Positions 6,731-13,181 are shown, counted from the first letter of the stretch. The stretch is 14,169 nucleotides of DNA from Actinomycetes bacterium (GCA_021798135.1 JAJZYI010000044.1:1-14169), one strand, 5' to 3'. Made by a program: numbers and translations. The notes: a model not told the origin generated them from the letters alone.

Positions 6731-7654
6731 ATGCCCAGCCAGCCCGCCACCCGCAGCACCTACACCACCCGCGCCGGCACCACCCGCGCCGGCACCACCC
6801 GCACCGGCACCACCCGCAGCACCGACACCACCCGCACCGGCACCACCCGCACCGGCACCACCCGCACCGGCACCTCCGGCAGCGACACCACGGGCAGCGA
6901 CACCCCACGGGGCGGGCGCGGGGCCCGCAGCCGCCGGGCCTCGCGGCACGCCGGCGCTCCGCTGGCCCTCGCCGGAGGGCAGGGCACCGGCGCTCCGCGC
7001 CGGCCGCTCGCCGCAGGCCGGCACGGAGACGGCCTCGGTGCGTCGGGGCCTCGCCCCGCGGACCACGAGGGCGGTGGCGGCGACGGGCGGCCGCTGCCGC
7101 TCGACGCCGGGATCGGGTTCCGCCTCAGCCGCCTGGCACGCGCGTGGCGGGCGCAGTGGACCGGCGAGCTGGCCGCGCTCGACCTGACGCCGCCGCAGGC
7201 GGCCGTGCTGCGCGCGGTGGCTGCCGACCCCGGCTGCTCCGTGCGCGGCCTGGCTCGCATCCTCGGTGCCGACCCCATGCACGCCAAGCGGTGCGCCGAC
7301 GATCTCGAAGCGCGGGGGCTGCTGCACAGCGGCCACCGGGCCACCGACCGGCGATCGCGCACCCTCGGGCTCACCGCCGGGGGGACGGTGCTCGCCGCCC
7401 GGGTCGACCGGCTGGTCCGCGCCCGCGAGGACCACCTGGCCGGCGCGCTCGGTGCCGCCGACCTCGCCCGGCTCGACGCCATCCTCGGGGTGCTCGAGTC
7501 GACGATCGGAGCGGGAGCCACCGCGAGCGCCGGGAACGGACGTGACGGCTCGGCAGGGATCCCCGGTGACCACGCGACGCCGCCTGCAGGGCACGAGCCG
7601 GCACCCGAGCGCCGGCTCGGCGCTCGTCGCGGCCAGGCGGGAGCACGGCGGTGA
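6731..7654 (+). CDS. MarR family transcriptional regulator with Thr/Arg-rich repeat N-terminus (marR2)
   Basis: From ATG 6731 (307 residues) this protein has a MarR winged-helix fold at about residues 124-255. Helix 1 is GFRLSRLARAWRAQW, followed by the HTH segment CSVRGLARILGADPMHAKR and the wing containing ATDRRSRTLGLT. The first 120 residues are low complexity and begin with repeated TTRAG/TTRTG pentapeptides (residues 12-47). ATG 6731 has GGGAG at 6721-6725, 5 bases upstream. ATG 6683 (possibly leaderless) and ATG 6719 are in frame too. No usual start codon follows until the MarR fold, so the repeat is genuinely part of the protein. The stop overlaps the MFS start (GTGA, 7651-7654), so it very likely regulates that exporter. 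A charged Ala/Gly tail ends the protein. The repeat's role is unknown; Thr and Arg richness could allow modification or nucleic-acid contact. Confidence 0.85.
   Translation: MPSQPATRSTYTTRAGTTRAGTTRTGTTRSTDTTRTGTTRTGTTRTGTSGSDTTGSDTPRGGRGARSRRASRHAGAPLALAGGQGTGAPRRPLAAGRHGDGLGASGPRPADHEGGGGDGRPLPLDAGIGFRLSRLARAWRAQWTGELAALDLTPPQAAVLRAVAADPGCSVRGLARILGADPMHAKRCADDLEARGLLHSGHRATDRRSRTLGLTAGGTVLAARVDRLVRAREDHLAGALGAADLARLDAILGVLESTIGAGATASAGNGRDGSAGIPGDHATPPAGHEPAPERRLGARRGQAGARR
6764..6871 (+). repeat. 15-bp tandem repeat array inside marR2
   Basis: There are seven head-to-tail units of ACCACCCGC(A/G)CCGGC; the fourth is an 18-bp variant (6809-6826) encoding TTRSTD. The array is in frame and encodes TTRAG twice and TTRTG four times around the variant. 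Degenerate Thr/Gly/Ser units continue to about 6903. It is likely prone to slippage by multiples of one codon set. Confidence 0.9.
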
Positions 7655-9168
7655 CCGCGCCGGCACCTCACCGCGCCGGGCACCACCGGCTGGCCCTGGT
7701 GGTCATCGCCGCCGCGCAGCTGATGGTGATGCTCGACCTCACCATCGTGAACATCGCCCTGCCGGCCATGCAGCGGGAGCTCCACTTCTCCAGCACCAAC
7801 CTGACGTGGGTGATCGACGCCTACGTGCTCGTCTTCGGCGGCCTCCTGCTGCTCGGTGGTCGCACCGGCGACCTCTTCGGCCGCCGGCGCATGTTCATCG
7901 TCGGCATCGCGCTCTTCACGCTGGCCTCGCTGGCGGGCGGGCTCGCCACGGACCAGGCGTGGCTGATCGCGGCGCGTGCCGTCCAGGGCGCCGGCGCCGC
8001 GATCGCCTCTCCCACGGCCCTGGCGCTCATCGCCACCACGTTCGACGAGGGCCACGAGCGCAGCCGTGCCATGGCGGTCTACGCCGGCATGTCCGGCGCG
8101 GGCGCCGCCCTCGGCCTCCTGCTCGGCGGTGCGCTGGTGGACGTGGCGTCGTGGCGGTGGGTGCTGTTCGTGAACGTGCCGATCGGGCTGGCCGTCCTGG
8201 GCCTGGCGCCAGCGGTGCTGCCGACCGCCCGGGGCAGGCGCGGCCGCCTGGACGTGCCGGGCGCGCTGACCGCGTCCGCCGGCATGGCCCTCCTCGTGTA
8301 CGGCCTGGTGAGGGCACCGCAGGCCGGCTGGGGCGACCCCGCGACCGTCGCCTCGTTCGCCATCGCCGCTGCGCTGCTCGCCGCCTTCGTGGCCGTCGAG
8401 CTCCGCAGCGCGCAGCCGCTCGTCCCGCTGCGCTTCCTGGCGCACCGCAACCGGGCCGGCGGCTATGCCGTGATGCTGCTGCTCGGCGCGTCGATGCTGT
8501 CGCTGATCTTCTTCCTGACGCAGTTCCTCCAGGACGTCCTCGGCTACAGCCCCATCGGCGCCGGGCTCGCCTACGTGCCGATCCCGGTGATGGTGGGCAG
8601 CACCGGGCTCGTCGTCGCCCAGCTGGTCAAGCGCTTCGGGACCCGCCCCTTCCTGACCGCCGGCCCGCTGCTCGTCGCCGGCGGCCTGCTGTGGGTGTCG
8701 TTCGTGTCGGCGGCGTCGGGCCCGGCCGCCATCGTCGGCCCGCTGCTGCTGGTCGGCCTGGGCATGGGACTGTCGTTCGTGCCGCTGACGCTCAACGCCG
8801 TCTCGTCGGTGCCGCCGCACCACTCGGGCCTGGCCTCTGCCCTGCTCAACACCACCCAGCAGGTCGGCGGCTCCCTGGGGCTGGCAGCGCTGGTGACCGT
8901 GGCGGCGACCGTCACCCGCGACCAGCTTCGTCACGCCGCCGGCGCCATCCACGGCGCGGCAGGGGCGCCCGCCGTGACGGCCGCCCACCGCCTGGTGCAG
9001 GCGGCCACCGTCCACGGCTACCAGGTGGCGTTCCGCACCGGCGCCGCCGCCGCGGCCACCGCCTTCCTGATCGCGCTGCTGGTGGTGCGGTCGCGCCCGG
9101 CGGCGCCGGCACCCGAGCACGCACCGACGGGGGCCCGGCCGGCGGCACTGGCCGGCGACGTGGTCTGA
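7651..9168 (+). CDS. MFS transporter, DHA2 family (14-TM EmrB/QacA-like drug:H+ antiporter)
   Basis: This is a 505-residue inner-membrane exporter. It opens with the DHA2 signature MVMLDLTIVNIALP in TM1. It carries motif A (GGRTGDLFGRRRMF) in the loop after TM2 and an antiporter motif C-like segment (GLLLGGALVDVASWRW) in TM5, followed by VNVPIG. About 14 hydrophobic segments span the length, consistent with EmrB/QacA relatives that exchange protons for hydrophobic or cationic compounds. GTG 7651 overlaps the marR2 stop and has GGGAG about 8 bases upstream. Pairing with an overlapping MarR gene is the usual arrangement for inducible drug efflux. The stop lies inside a 30-bp tandem duplication. 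The substrate cannot be assigned. Confidence 0.95.
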   Translation: MTAPAPHRAGHHRLALVVIAAAQLMVMLDLTIVNIALPAMQRELHFSSTNLTWVIDAYVLVFGGLLLLGGRTGDLFGRRRMFIVGIALFTLASLAGGLATDQAWLIAARAVQGAGAAIASPTALALIATTFDEGHERSRAMAVYAGMSGAGAALGLLLGGALVDVASWRWVLFVNVPIGLAVLGLAPAVLPTARGRRGRLDVPGALTASAGMALLVYGLVRAPQAGWGDPATVASFAIAAALLAAFVAVELRSAQPLVPLRFLAHRNRAGGYAVMLLLGASMLSLIFFLTQFLQDVLGYSPIGAGLAYVPIPVMVGSTGLVVAQLVKRFGTRPFLTAGPLLVAGGLLWVSFVSAASGPAAIVGPLLLVGLGMGLSFVPLTLNAVSSVPPHHSGLASALLNTTQQVGGSLGLAALVTVAATVTRDQLRHAAGAIHGAAGAPAVTAAHRLVQAATVHGYQVAFRTGAAAAATAFLIALLVVRSRPAAPAPEHAPTGARPAALAGDVV

Positions 9169-9210
9169 GGCTACGACCCGGCCGGCGACGCGGTCTGAGG
9201 CTACGACCCG
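9151..9210. repeat. 30-bp tandem duplication at convergent gene ends
   Basis: Copies 9151-9180 and 9181-9210 differ at one base (T 9161, C 9191). The MFS stop codon (9166-9168) lies in copy 1 and the EAL-HDOD stop (9201-9203, minus strand) in copy 2. Each copy also contains the other gene's stop, so one unit is dispensable for ending either frame. It apparently arose by duplication of a shared 3' junction. Confidence 0.9.
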
Positions 9211-10847
9211 GCCGCGGACCCGGCGCTCGGGCCCGGCCGGAGGCGCCGGTTGCCCGAGGTCACCCTGGCGCGCCCGGAGCTCCCGGTCCGAGCTGCCGCC
9301 AGGGGGGCGCACAGCTGGTCCGCCCAGAGCAATGCCTGCGCGCACAGCTCCCGCATCTCGCCTGCCGTCACGCCTGATCGGAGGAGGGGCGGATGCCCCA
9401 CCTCCCAGTCGAGCACGTCGGCGAGGATGGCCCCGAGAGGTCCCTGGTGCGCCAGCAGGGCGTCGACCAGGTCCTGGGCGAGCGGCAGCTCGGCCACGAT
9501 GACGTCGAGCGGGCTCCCCAGGTGCAGGTCGAGGGCCGACACCAGGCCGACCGTGTAGGCCGAGTCGGCCATGTCGGGCGCGACCGACCGGGCGACCAGC
9601 TCGGCCAGACGGGCCCGGGTCATCGTGATCGCGAGCTGGTCGGGAACGCCCTCGCCTGCTTCGGAGAGCAGCATCAGCGTGGCCCAGCTCCGCAGTCTGC
9701 GCTGGCCGAGCCAGACCGCGCCCTCCCGGATGGAGCGGACGGCCCGGCCCATGGCACCGACGGCTCCGAGCCCGGCTGCCCGCAGGAACCGCAGGCTCAG
9801 CCCCGGGTCGGACTCGATGATCTCCTGCACCTCGGCGGGCGCGGTCTCCGGGTCGCACAGGCGGCTGACGAGCCGGAGGCAGTTGAGCCTGCCGGGGTTG
9901 AGCGCCCGCCCTGCCAGCACGACCGGCCTCGACAGGAGGTACCCCTGGAACAGGTCGAACCCGTGCTCCCGGCAGGTCTCGAACTGCTCCCGGGTCTCGA
10001 TCTTCTCGGCGACGAGCCGGGCCCCGAAGGCGGTGCAGCGCTCGACCTGCTCGGCCAGGCGCTCGGGCTCCATCGCCAGCATGTCGAGCTTGACCAGGCT
10101 CGCCAGCTCCAGCAGCCGCTCGTCGCCGGGCCGCCACTCGTAGTCGTCGAGGGCGATCGTGAAGCCCTCCCCCCGGAGGCGCCGGCAGCCCGCGATCAGG
10201 TCGTCGTCGTGGACCACGTCCTCCAGGACCTCGATGACCGTCCGGCCCGGCGGGAGCGGGACCTCCTGCTCGCCCACCAGGAAGGCGCGACCGGCGTTGA
10301 CGAAGGCCAGCTTGTCCCCCACCAGGCGGTCCAGGCCCAGGTCGAGCCCGGCGCGGACCAGCACGTCGGCGGTCATGGCCTCGCCGTCGGCCCGGAGCCC
10401 GGTGGGCGTCCGGAACAGCAGCTCAAAGCCCTGCACCTCCAGCGCGTCGTCGAAGATCGGCTGCCGCCCGATGAGGAACCGATCGTCGCCGGCGTCGAGG
10501 GCACGCTCGTCGTCCGCGGTGCCCGCAGGCTCGCTCCCGCCTTCCGGCGAGGACCCGCCTGCTTGCAAGGACCCGTCGTCCCGCAAGGACCCGTCTTCCC
10601 GCAAGGACCCGTCTTCCCGCAAGGACATGGTTGGCTCGCTCTTCTCGATCCGGCCAGCCCGCGCAGTCTCGCCGGTGCTCGCCGTCTCCGGCATCGACCG
10701 GTCGCGGCCCGAGCTTGAGCCGGGTGTCCGCGACCACGGAACGTCGCTCACCAGGTGGCGAGCTGCTCCCCGACGTCGACCGAACCGGACACCAGCTCCC
10801 GGGCGCCCCTGCCCACTGGCCCCGGGCGGAGCCGTTGCGTTGTCCAC
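9201..10847 (-). CDS. EAL-HDOD domain protein (YuxH-like, c-di-GMP signalling related)
   Basis: The protein has up to 548 residues: a low-complexity N-terminus, then an EAL-type domain (about 122-325), then an HDOD domain (about 330-530). In the EAL domain the signature is ELL (Glu142), with Asn184 in FVNAG, Glu in VIEVLED, Asp pair in ALDDYEW, Lys in VKLDML, AEKIET and FQGYLLSRP. Many metal-binding positions therefore remain, but the loop-6 motif DDFGTG is replaced by DDYEWR. This fits EAL-HDOD proteins, which usually act as non-enzymatic regulators. HDOD resembles HD-type hydrolase folds without the HD residues. The start is uncertain. GTG 10847 lacks a ribosome site but follows a TATAGC box on the minus strand. 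ATG 10694 and ATG 10628 would drop only disordered sequence. It is convergent with the MFS gene and divergent from the surface-protein gene. Confidence 0.9.
   Translation of the reverse strand: MDNATAPPGASGQGRPGAGVRFGRRRGAARHLVSDVPWSRTPGSSSGRDRSMPETASTGETARAGRIEKSEPTMSLREDGSLREDGSLRDDGSLQAGGSSPEGGSEPAGTADDERALDAGDDRFLIGRQPIFDDALEVQGFELLFRTPTGLRADGEAMTADVLVRAGLDLGLDRLVGDKLAFVNAGRAFLVGEQEVPLPPGRTVIEVLEDVVHDDDLIAGCRRLRGEGFTIALDDYEWRPGDERLLELASLVKLDMLAMEPERLAEQVERCTAFGARLVAEKIETREQFETCREHGFDLFQGYLLSRPVVLAGRALNPGRLNCLRLVSRLCDPETAPAEVQEIIESDPGLSLRFLRAAGLGAVGAMGRAVRSIREGAVWLGQRRLRSWATLMLLSEAGEGVPDQLAITMTRARLAELVARSVAPDMADSAYTVGLVSALDLHLGSPLDVIVAELPLAQDLVDALLAHQGPLGAILADVLDWEVGHPPLLRSGVTAGEMRELCAQALLWADQLCAPLAAARTGSSGRARVTSGNRRLRPGPSAGSAAGS
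10554..10625 (-). repeat. 18-bp tandem repeat in the EAL-HDOD N-terminus
   Basis: Four in-frame 18-bp units encode SLREDG, SLREDG, SLRDDG and SLQAGG, immediately after the ATG at 10628. The first two are identical and the others diverge progressively. They lie in the disordered leader before the EAL fold. Confidence 0.88.
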
Positions 10848-10859
10848 GTGATGGGAGAG

Positions 10860-10868
10860 CTATATGCT
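10860..10868. promoter_or_regulatory. Overlapping divergent -10 elements (surface protein / EAL-HDOD)
   Basis: The AT-rich CTATATGCT offers TATGCT (10863-10868) on the plus strand, with a weak TTGTCC -35 at 10840-10845 and 17-bp spacing. On the minus strand it offers TATAGC, ending 12 bases from the GTG at 10847. The two genes may share this core and compete. This is inference from motif shape. Confidence 0.35.
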
Positions 10869-10875
10869 GGCGAAG

Positions 10876-10890
10876 TTTGCGGCCTGCAAA
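10876..10890. promoter_or_regulatory. TTTGC-N5-GCAAA dyad near the predicted transcription start
   Basis: TTTGCGGCCTGCAAA has exact 5-bp arms and matches its reverse complement at 12 of 15 positions. It lies just downstream of the candidate plus-strand -10 box. It could be an operator or a small 5' hairpin. The cognate regulator is unknown. Confidence 0.35.
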
Positions 10891-10902
10891 GAGAGGCGCA
10901 CC

Positions 10903-10947
10903 GTGACCGTCGCGGCACGTGTCGTTGCGCAGGGGAGGGGCGGATGA
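10903..10947 (+). CDS. Possible 14-residue leader peptide overlapping the surface-protein start
   Basis: A GTG at 10903 has a good ribosome site (GAGAGG, 10891-10896, spacing 6). It opens a 14-codon frame, MTVAARVVAQGRGG, whose TGA (10945-10947) overlaps the surface-protein ATG (10944-10946) as ATGA. This is the classic geometry for translational coupling. The peptide has no codon run that would suggest attenuation. It may be real or chance, since the surface protein also has its own strong ribosome site within this ORF. Confidence 0.35.
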   Translation: MTVAARVVAQGRGG

Positions 10948-12626
10948 CCGGATCCGGCGACCGAAGCGTTCCTGGCGTCAGCCTGGGCTCCGTTGCACGG
11001 CGGCGGGCCAGCGGGTCTACCGTCCGGGCCAGCGGGTCGACCGTCCGCTCGAGCGGTCGCCGCTGCCTGCGCTGGGCGTGGCGGTCCGGTGGCGTGGCCG
11101 CGCTGCTGGTCGGATCGGCGGTCGTGCCGGCAGCAGCGGGGGCGGCCAGCGTCGCCACGGTCGTCGTCGAGCCGACGCTGCCGACGCCGCCGGCGTCCTT
11201 CAAGGCTCTGGGCGGGGTCCTCGGCCCAGCCACGTACACCTTGGAGACCGGGCCGACCCCGTACACGCTGGCACCGGTGCCCGGCGCCGGCAGCCGGTGC
11301 ACGGTCCCTGCCACCCCCGCCTCCACCTGCGCCATCACCACGTCGACGGCCGGCAGCTACTGGGTGGTGGAGACCTCCGTCCCGCCGGGCAACGCCCCCA
11401 GCGCGCCGGTGCCCGTCAGCGCCAGGCTCGGAACGTCCGCCAAGGTCGCCGTGCCAGAGGTCCCTGGCGCCTGCGCCCCGGGCAGCACCGGCACGTCGGG
11501 CTCGTGCACCCAGTTCATCCCTGCCTCGCCGGTCTCCGCCTACCTGACGATCACGGTGGGCGGCACACCCGCCGCCGTCGCCTACACCTACGACGCTGCC
11601 GCCGGGGTCCTGGCCGTCACCATGCCGTCCACGACCACCACCGCCGCCCCGCAGAACGACTTCGCGCTCTGCAGTGGCCCCCTCGACATGCGGTTCGCGC
11701 TGGCACTCACCTCCACCGCCTGCTCGCTCGGCGGTGGCGGCGGGACCCTGGTCGCCAGGTACGGCGCGACCGCCTCGACCTACACGTCGGCCGTCCCCGC
11801 CAACAAGGCGAAGACGGCGTTCACCTACGACTTCTCGGTGCCGTCCGGCCGCCACTGGTTCCTGTGGGTGCTCTGCGGCGGCAAGGCCCTGGTCGCTGCC
11901 GATCCGGCCGCCACCCCCGCTGCACCGGCCGTCCCCGTGCCCACGCCGGTGACCCCGCCGCCGGTGGTGCCGGTGGTGTCGACGACGGCGTCGCCGGGGC
12001 CGGTGGTCCTCGGCGCGTCGGTGTCGGACTCGGCGGTGGTGCGGGGGACGGCCGCTGGCGGGGTGCCGACCGGCACGGTGGCGTTCTCGGTGTGCGGGCC
12101 GACGTCGTCGGCGGCGCCGTGCGCGGCGGGCTCGGCATCGGCCGTGGGATCGGGGCCTGTGCCGCTGGCAGCAGGCACCGGTGACACCGCGACGGCGTCG
12201 TCGGCGGCGTTCACGCCGGCCGCGCCAGGGACGTGGTGCTTCGCCGCCGTGTTCGCGCCGGCGGCCGGTTCGCCGTACGCCGCGGCCGCCGACGACACCA
12301 CCGCGCCCGCCGACCCGGCGGAGTGCGTGAGGGTGAGCCCGCCGCCCGTGGTGGTGCGCAGCGCCTCCAGCCCGCCGCCCGTGGTGGTGCGCAGCGCCTC
12401 CAGCCCGCCGCCCGTGGTGGTGCGCAGCGCCTCCAGCCCGCCGCCGGTGATCGCCGCCTCGGCACCCATCGCCGACGCGACCACGGTCCACACCGGCGAG
12501 CCGTGGGCGGGCAGTGGCCCGCTGACCGACTCGCTCGCAGCGCTGGGCGGCGCCCTGGTGATCGTCGGTGCCGACCGTCGGCGCCGCGCCCGCCGCCGGG
12601 AGCTGCACCTCCGGGCCCGCCGGTAG
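10944..12626 (+). CDS. Secreted, cell-surface-anchored protein with bacterial Ig-like domain
   Basis: From ATG 10944 (560 residues) the protein begins with a long Arg-rich n-region containing two ASGSTVR repeats. The signal helix follows (about 49-62, GGVAALLVGSAVVP), with probable cleavage after AAAGA near residue 67. Residues 70-330 form an unrecognised Cys-containing region rich in Thr, Ala and Pro. An Ig-like domain (about 345-464) shows the FSVCGPTSSAAPC...FTPAAPGTWCFAAVF...ECVRV pattern of actinobacterial adhesin-like proteins. Then come three copies of an 11-residue PPPVVVRSASS linker and a C-terminal tripartite tail. This tail is TGEPWAGSGP, a hydrophobic stretch (LAALGGALVIVGA) and an Arg-rich end. 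ATG 10944 follows GGGGAGGGG within 4-12 bases. It is likely wall- or membrane-anchored and exposed. The frame extends upstream to 10755, but the promoter and ribosome site argue against a longer form. Confidence 0.85.
   Translation: MTGSGDRSVPGVSLGSVARRRASGSTVRASGSTVRSSGRRCLRWAWRSGGVAALLVGSAVVPAAAGAASVATVVVEPTLPTPPASFKALGGVLGPATYTLETGPTPYTLAPVPGAGSRCTVPATPASTCAITTSTAGSYWVVETSVPPGNAPSAPVPVSARLGTSAKVAVPEVPGACAPGSTGTSGSCTQFIPASPVSAYLTITVGGTPAAVAYTYDAAAGVLAVTMPSTTTTAAPQNDFALCSGPLDMRFALALTSTACSLGGGGGTLVARYGATASTYTSAVPANKAKTAFTYDFSVPSGRHWFLWVLCGGKALVAADPAATPAAPAVPVPTPVTPPPVVPVVSTTASPGPVVLGASVSDSAVVRGTAAGGVPTGTVAFSVCGPTSSAAPCAAGSASAVGSGPVPLAAGTGDTATASSAAFTPAAPGTWCFAAVFAPAAGSPYAAAADDTTAPADPAECVRVSPPPVVVRSASSPPPVVVRSASSPPPVVVRSASSPPPVIAASAPIADATTVHTGEPWAGSGPLTDSLAALGGALVIVGADRRRRARRRELHLRARR
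11007..11048 (+). repeat. 21-bp tandem duplication in the signal-peptide n-region
   Basis: Two 21-bp units (11007-11027, 11028-11048) differ by two bases and encode ASGSTVR twice, ahead of the signal helix. The duplication lengthens the positively charged n-region of the secretion signal. Confidence 0.85.
12336..12448 (+). repeat. 33-bp tandem repeats encoding the Pro-rich linker
   Basis: Three identical 33-bp units (12336-12368, 12369-12401, 12402-12434) and a partial fourth encode SPPPVVVRSAS repeats between the Ig-like domain and the C-terminal anchor. The exact nucleotide identity suggests recent expansion. The role is probably a wall-spanning spacer. Confidence 0.93.
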
Positions 12627-12630
12627 CGCT

Positions 12631-12659
12631 CGCTGCACCGGCCGGCTCGCCCGGCAGCG
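12631..12659 (+). terminator. Stem-loop just after the surface-protein stop
   Basis: CGCTG (12631-12635) pairs with CAGCG (12655-12659), and an inner CCGG/CCGG can extend the stem with a small bulge. It begins 4 bases after the stop codon. It lacks a T-tract, so it is a tentative terminator. Confidence 0.35.
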
Positions 12660-12843
12660 TGGCGCCCGGCACGCCCGGGCGGTGGCCGCCAAGCCCCGCC
12701 CAGCCCCGCCGCGCGCTGGCGCCCGGCTCGCTGCGAAGGGTCCTGCGCCAACGTGACCGGGTCCCCGTTGAGCACTGGCGCCAGCTCTGGTCGAACAACC
12801 CCCCAGGAACGCCCCGACAAGGAGTTGCGTCGACGCACCGACG
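12660..12843. other. Gap between surface-protein gene and tRNA, with short palindromes
   Basis: No gene is supported here. It contains the perfect palindromes CTGGCGCCAG (12775-12784) and TGCGTCGACGCA (12826-12837). The second lies just 3' of the tRNA on the minus strand, followed there by ACTCCTTGT, and might help end tRNA transcription. The open frame crossing this gap reads as low complexity and continues antisense through the tRNA, so it is not a gene. Confidence 0.4.
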
Positions 12844-12920
12844 TGGTGGGGGTGGAGGGACTCGAACCCTCACTGAGGACGTTTTAAGCGCCCCGCCTCT
12901 GCCAATTGGGCTACACCCCC
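12844..12920 (-). tRNA. tRNA with anticodon UAA (reads UUA, Leu), short variable loop, CCA encoded
   Basis: This is a complete 77-nt cloverleaf on the minus strand. The acceptor GGGGGTG/CACCCCC is fully paired, with discriminator A and encoded CCA. The D-arm is GCC...GGC with a C-A mismatch and an AATTGGCAG loop, a three-pair form resembling tRNA-Leu/Ser D-arms. The anticodon stem GGGCG/CGTCC encloses CTTAAAA, so the anticodon is UAA. The variable loop is only TCAGT (5 nt). The T-arm GAGGG-TTCGAGT-CCCTC is canonical. UAA reads the leucine codon UUA, but bacterial tRNA-Leu normally has a long variable arm, so the amino acid charged is uncertain. All stems are intact, so this does not look like a decayed gene. 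It lies alone between the surface-protein gene and the nicotinamidase gene. Confidence 0.9.
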
Positions 12921-12957
12921 GTGCCCGGTCGCCCAGTCGCGAGCCGTGGCCGGCGGT

Positions 12958-12977
12958 GGATCTGCTGCCGCAGATCC
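12958..12977. promoter_or_regulatory. Perfect 8-bp hairpin GGATCTGC-TGCC-GCAGATCC
   Basis: The two 8-base arms are exact reverse complements around a 4-nt loop, 38 bp upstream of the tRNA 5' end. No T-run follows on either strand. It could be a protein-binding dyad or a transcript hairpin. Confidence 0.4.
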
Positions 12978-13181
12978 GACCGGCAGCGCGGGCCACCGGC
13001 CGAGCCCTCGGCGAGACGAAGCCACCGTCCCCTCATCATGCACGAGCCACGCGCTTGCGTCGCATCGTCGGGAGATGCCCGTGCAACCGGCAAATTTCGG
13101 ACGGTGCCGACGTCGCTCGGCACGGGCGGCGCCGGCGCTGGGCTACGCCGCCCGGGACGGCCCACTCGCCGGGTGCGGCCG

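Noticed and set aside
6764..6871. Possible CRISPR or noncoding repeat array
   Set aside because: The units are head to tail without unique spacers and are in frame with marR2.
6681..6908. Cys/Trp-rich minus-strand frame with repeated CRCGW units
   Set aside because: It is merely the complement of the 15-bp repeat encoding TTRTG. It has no ribosome site, and the opposite frame is part of a convincing MarR gene.
5282..7666. 794-codon minus-strand open frame opposite permease 2 and marR2
   Set aside because: Composition (His, Gly, Arg, Asp) and absence of motifs mark it as the complement of the permease gene.
6760..10137. 1125-codon open frame on the minus strand across marR2, the MFS gene and EAL-HDOD
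   Set aside because: It is antisense or out of frame to genes with clear domains, is rich in Arg/Gly/His, and shows no domain; it is a high-GC shadow.
10944..11150. Tat signal peptide in the surface protein
   Set aside because: Arginines are plentiful but the RRxFLK-type consensus is not present before the hydrophobic helix; a Sec-type signal fits better.
12844..12920. tRNA as a phage or island attachment site
   Set aside because: No copy of the tRNA 3' end and no integrase were seen in the window, so there is nothing to support an att site here.
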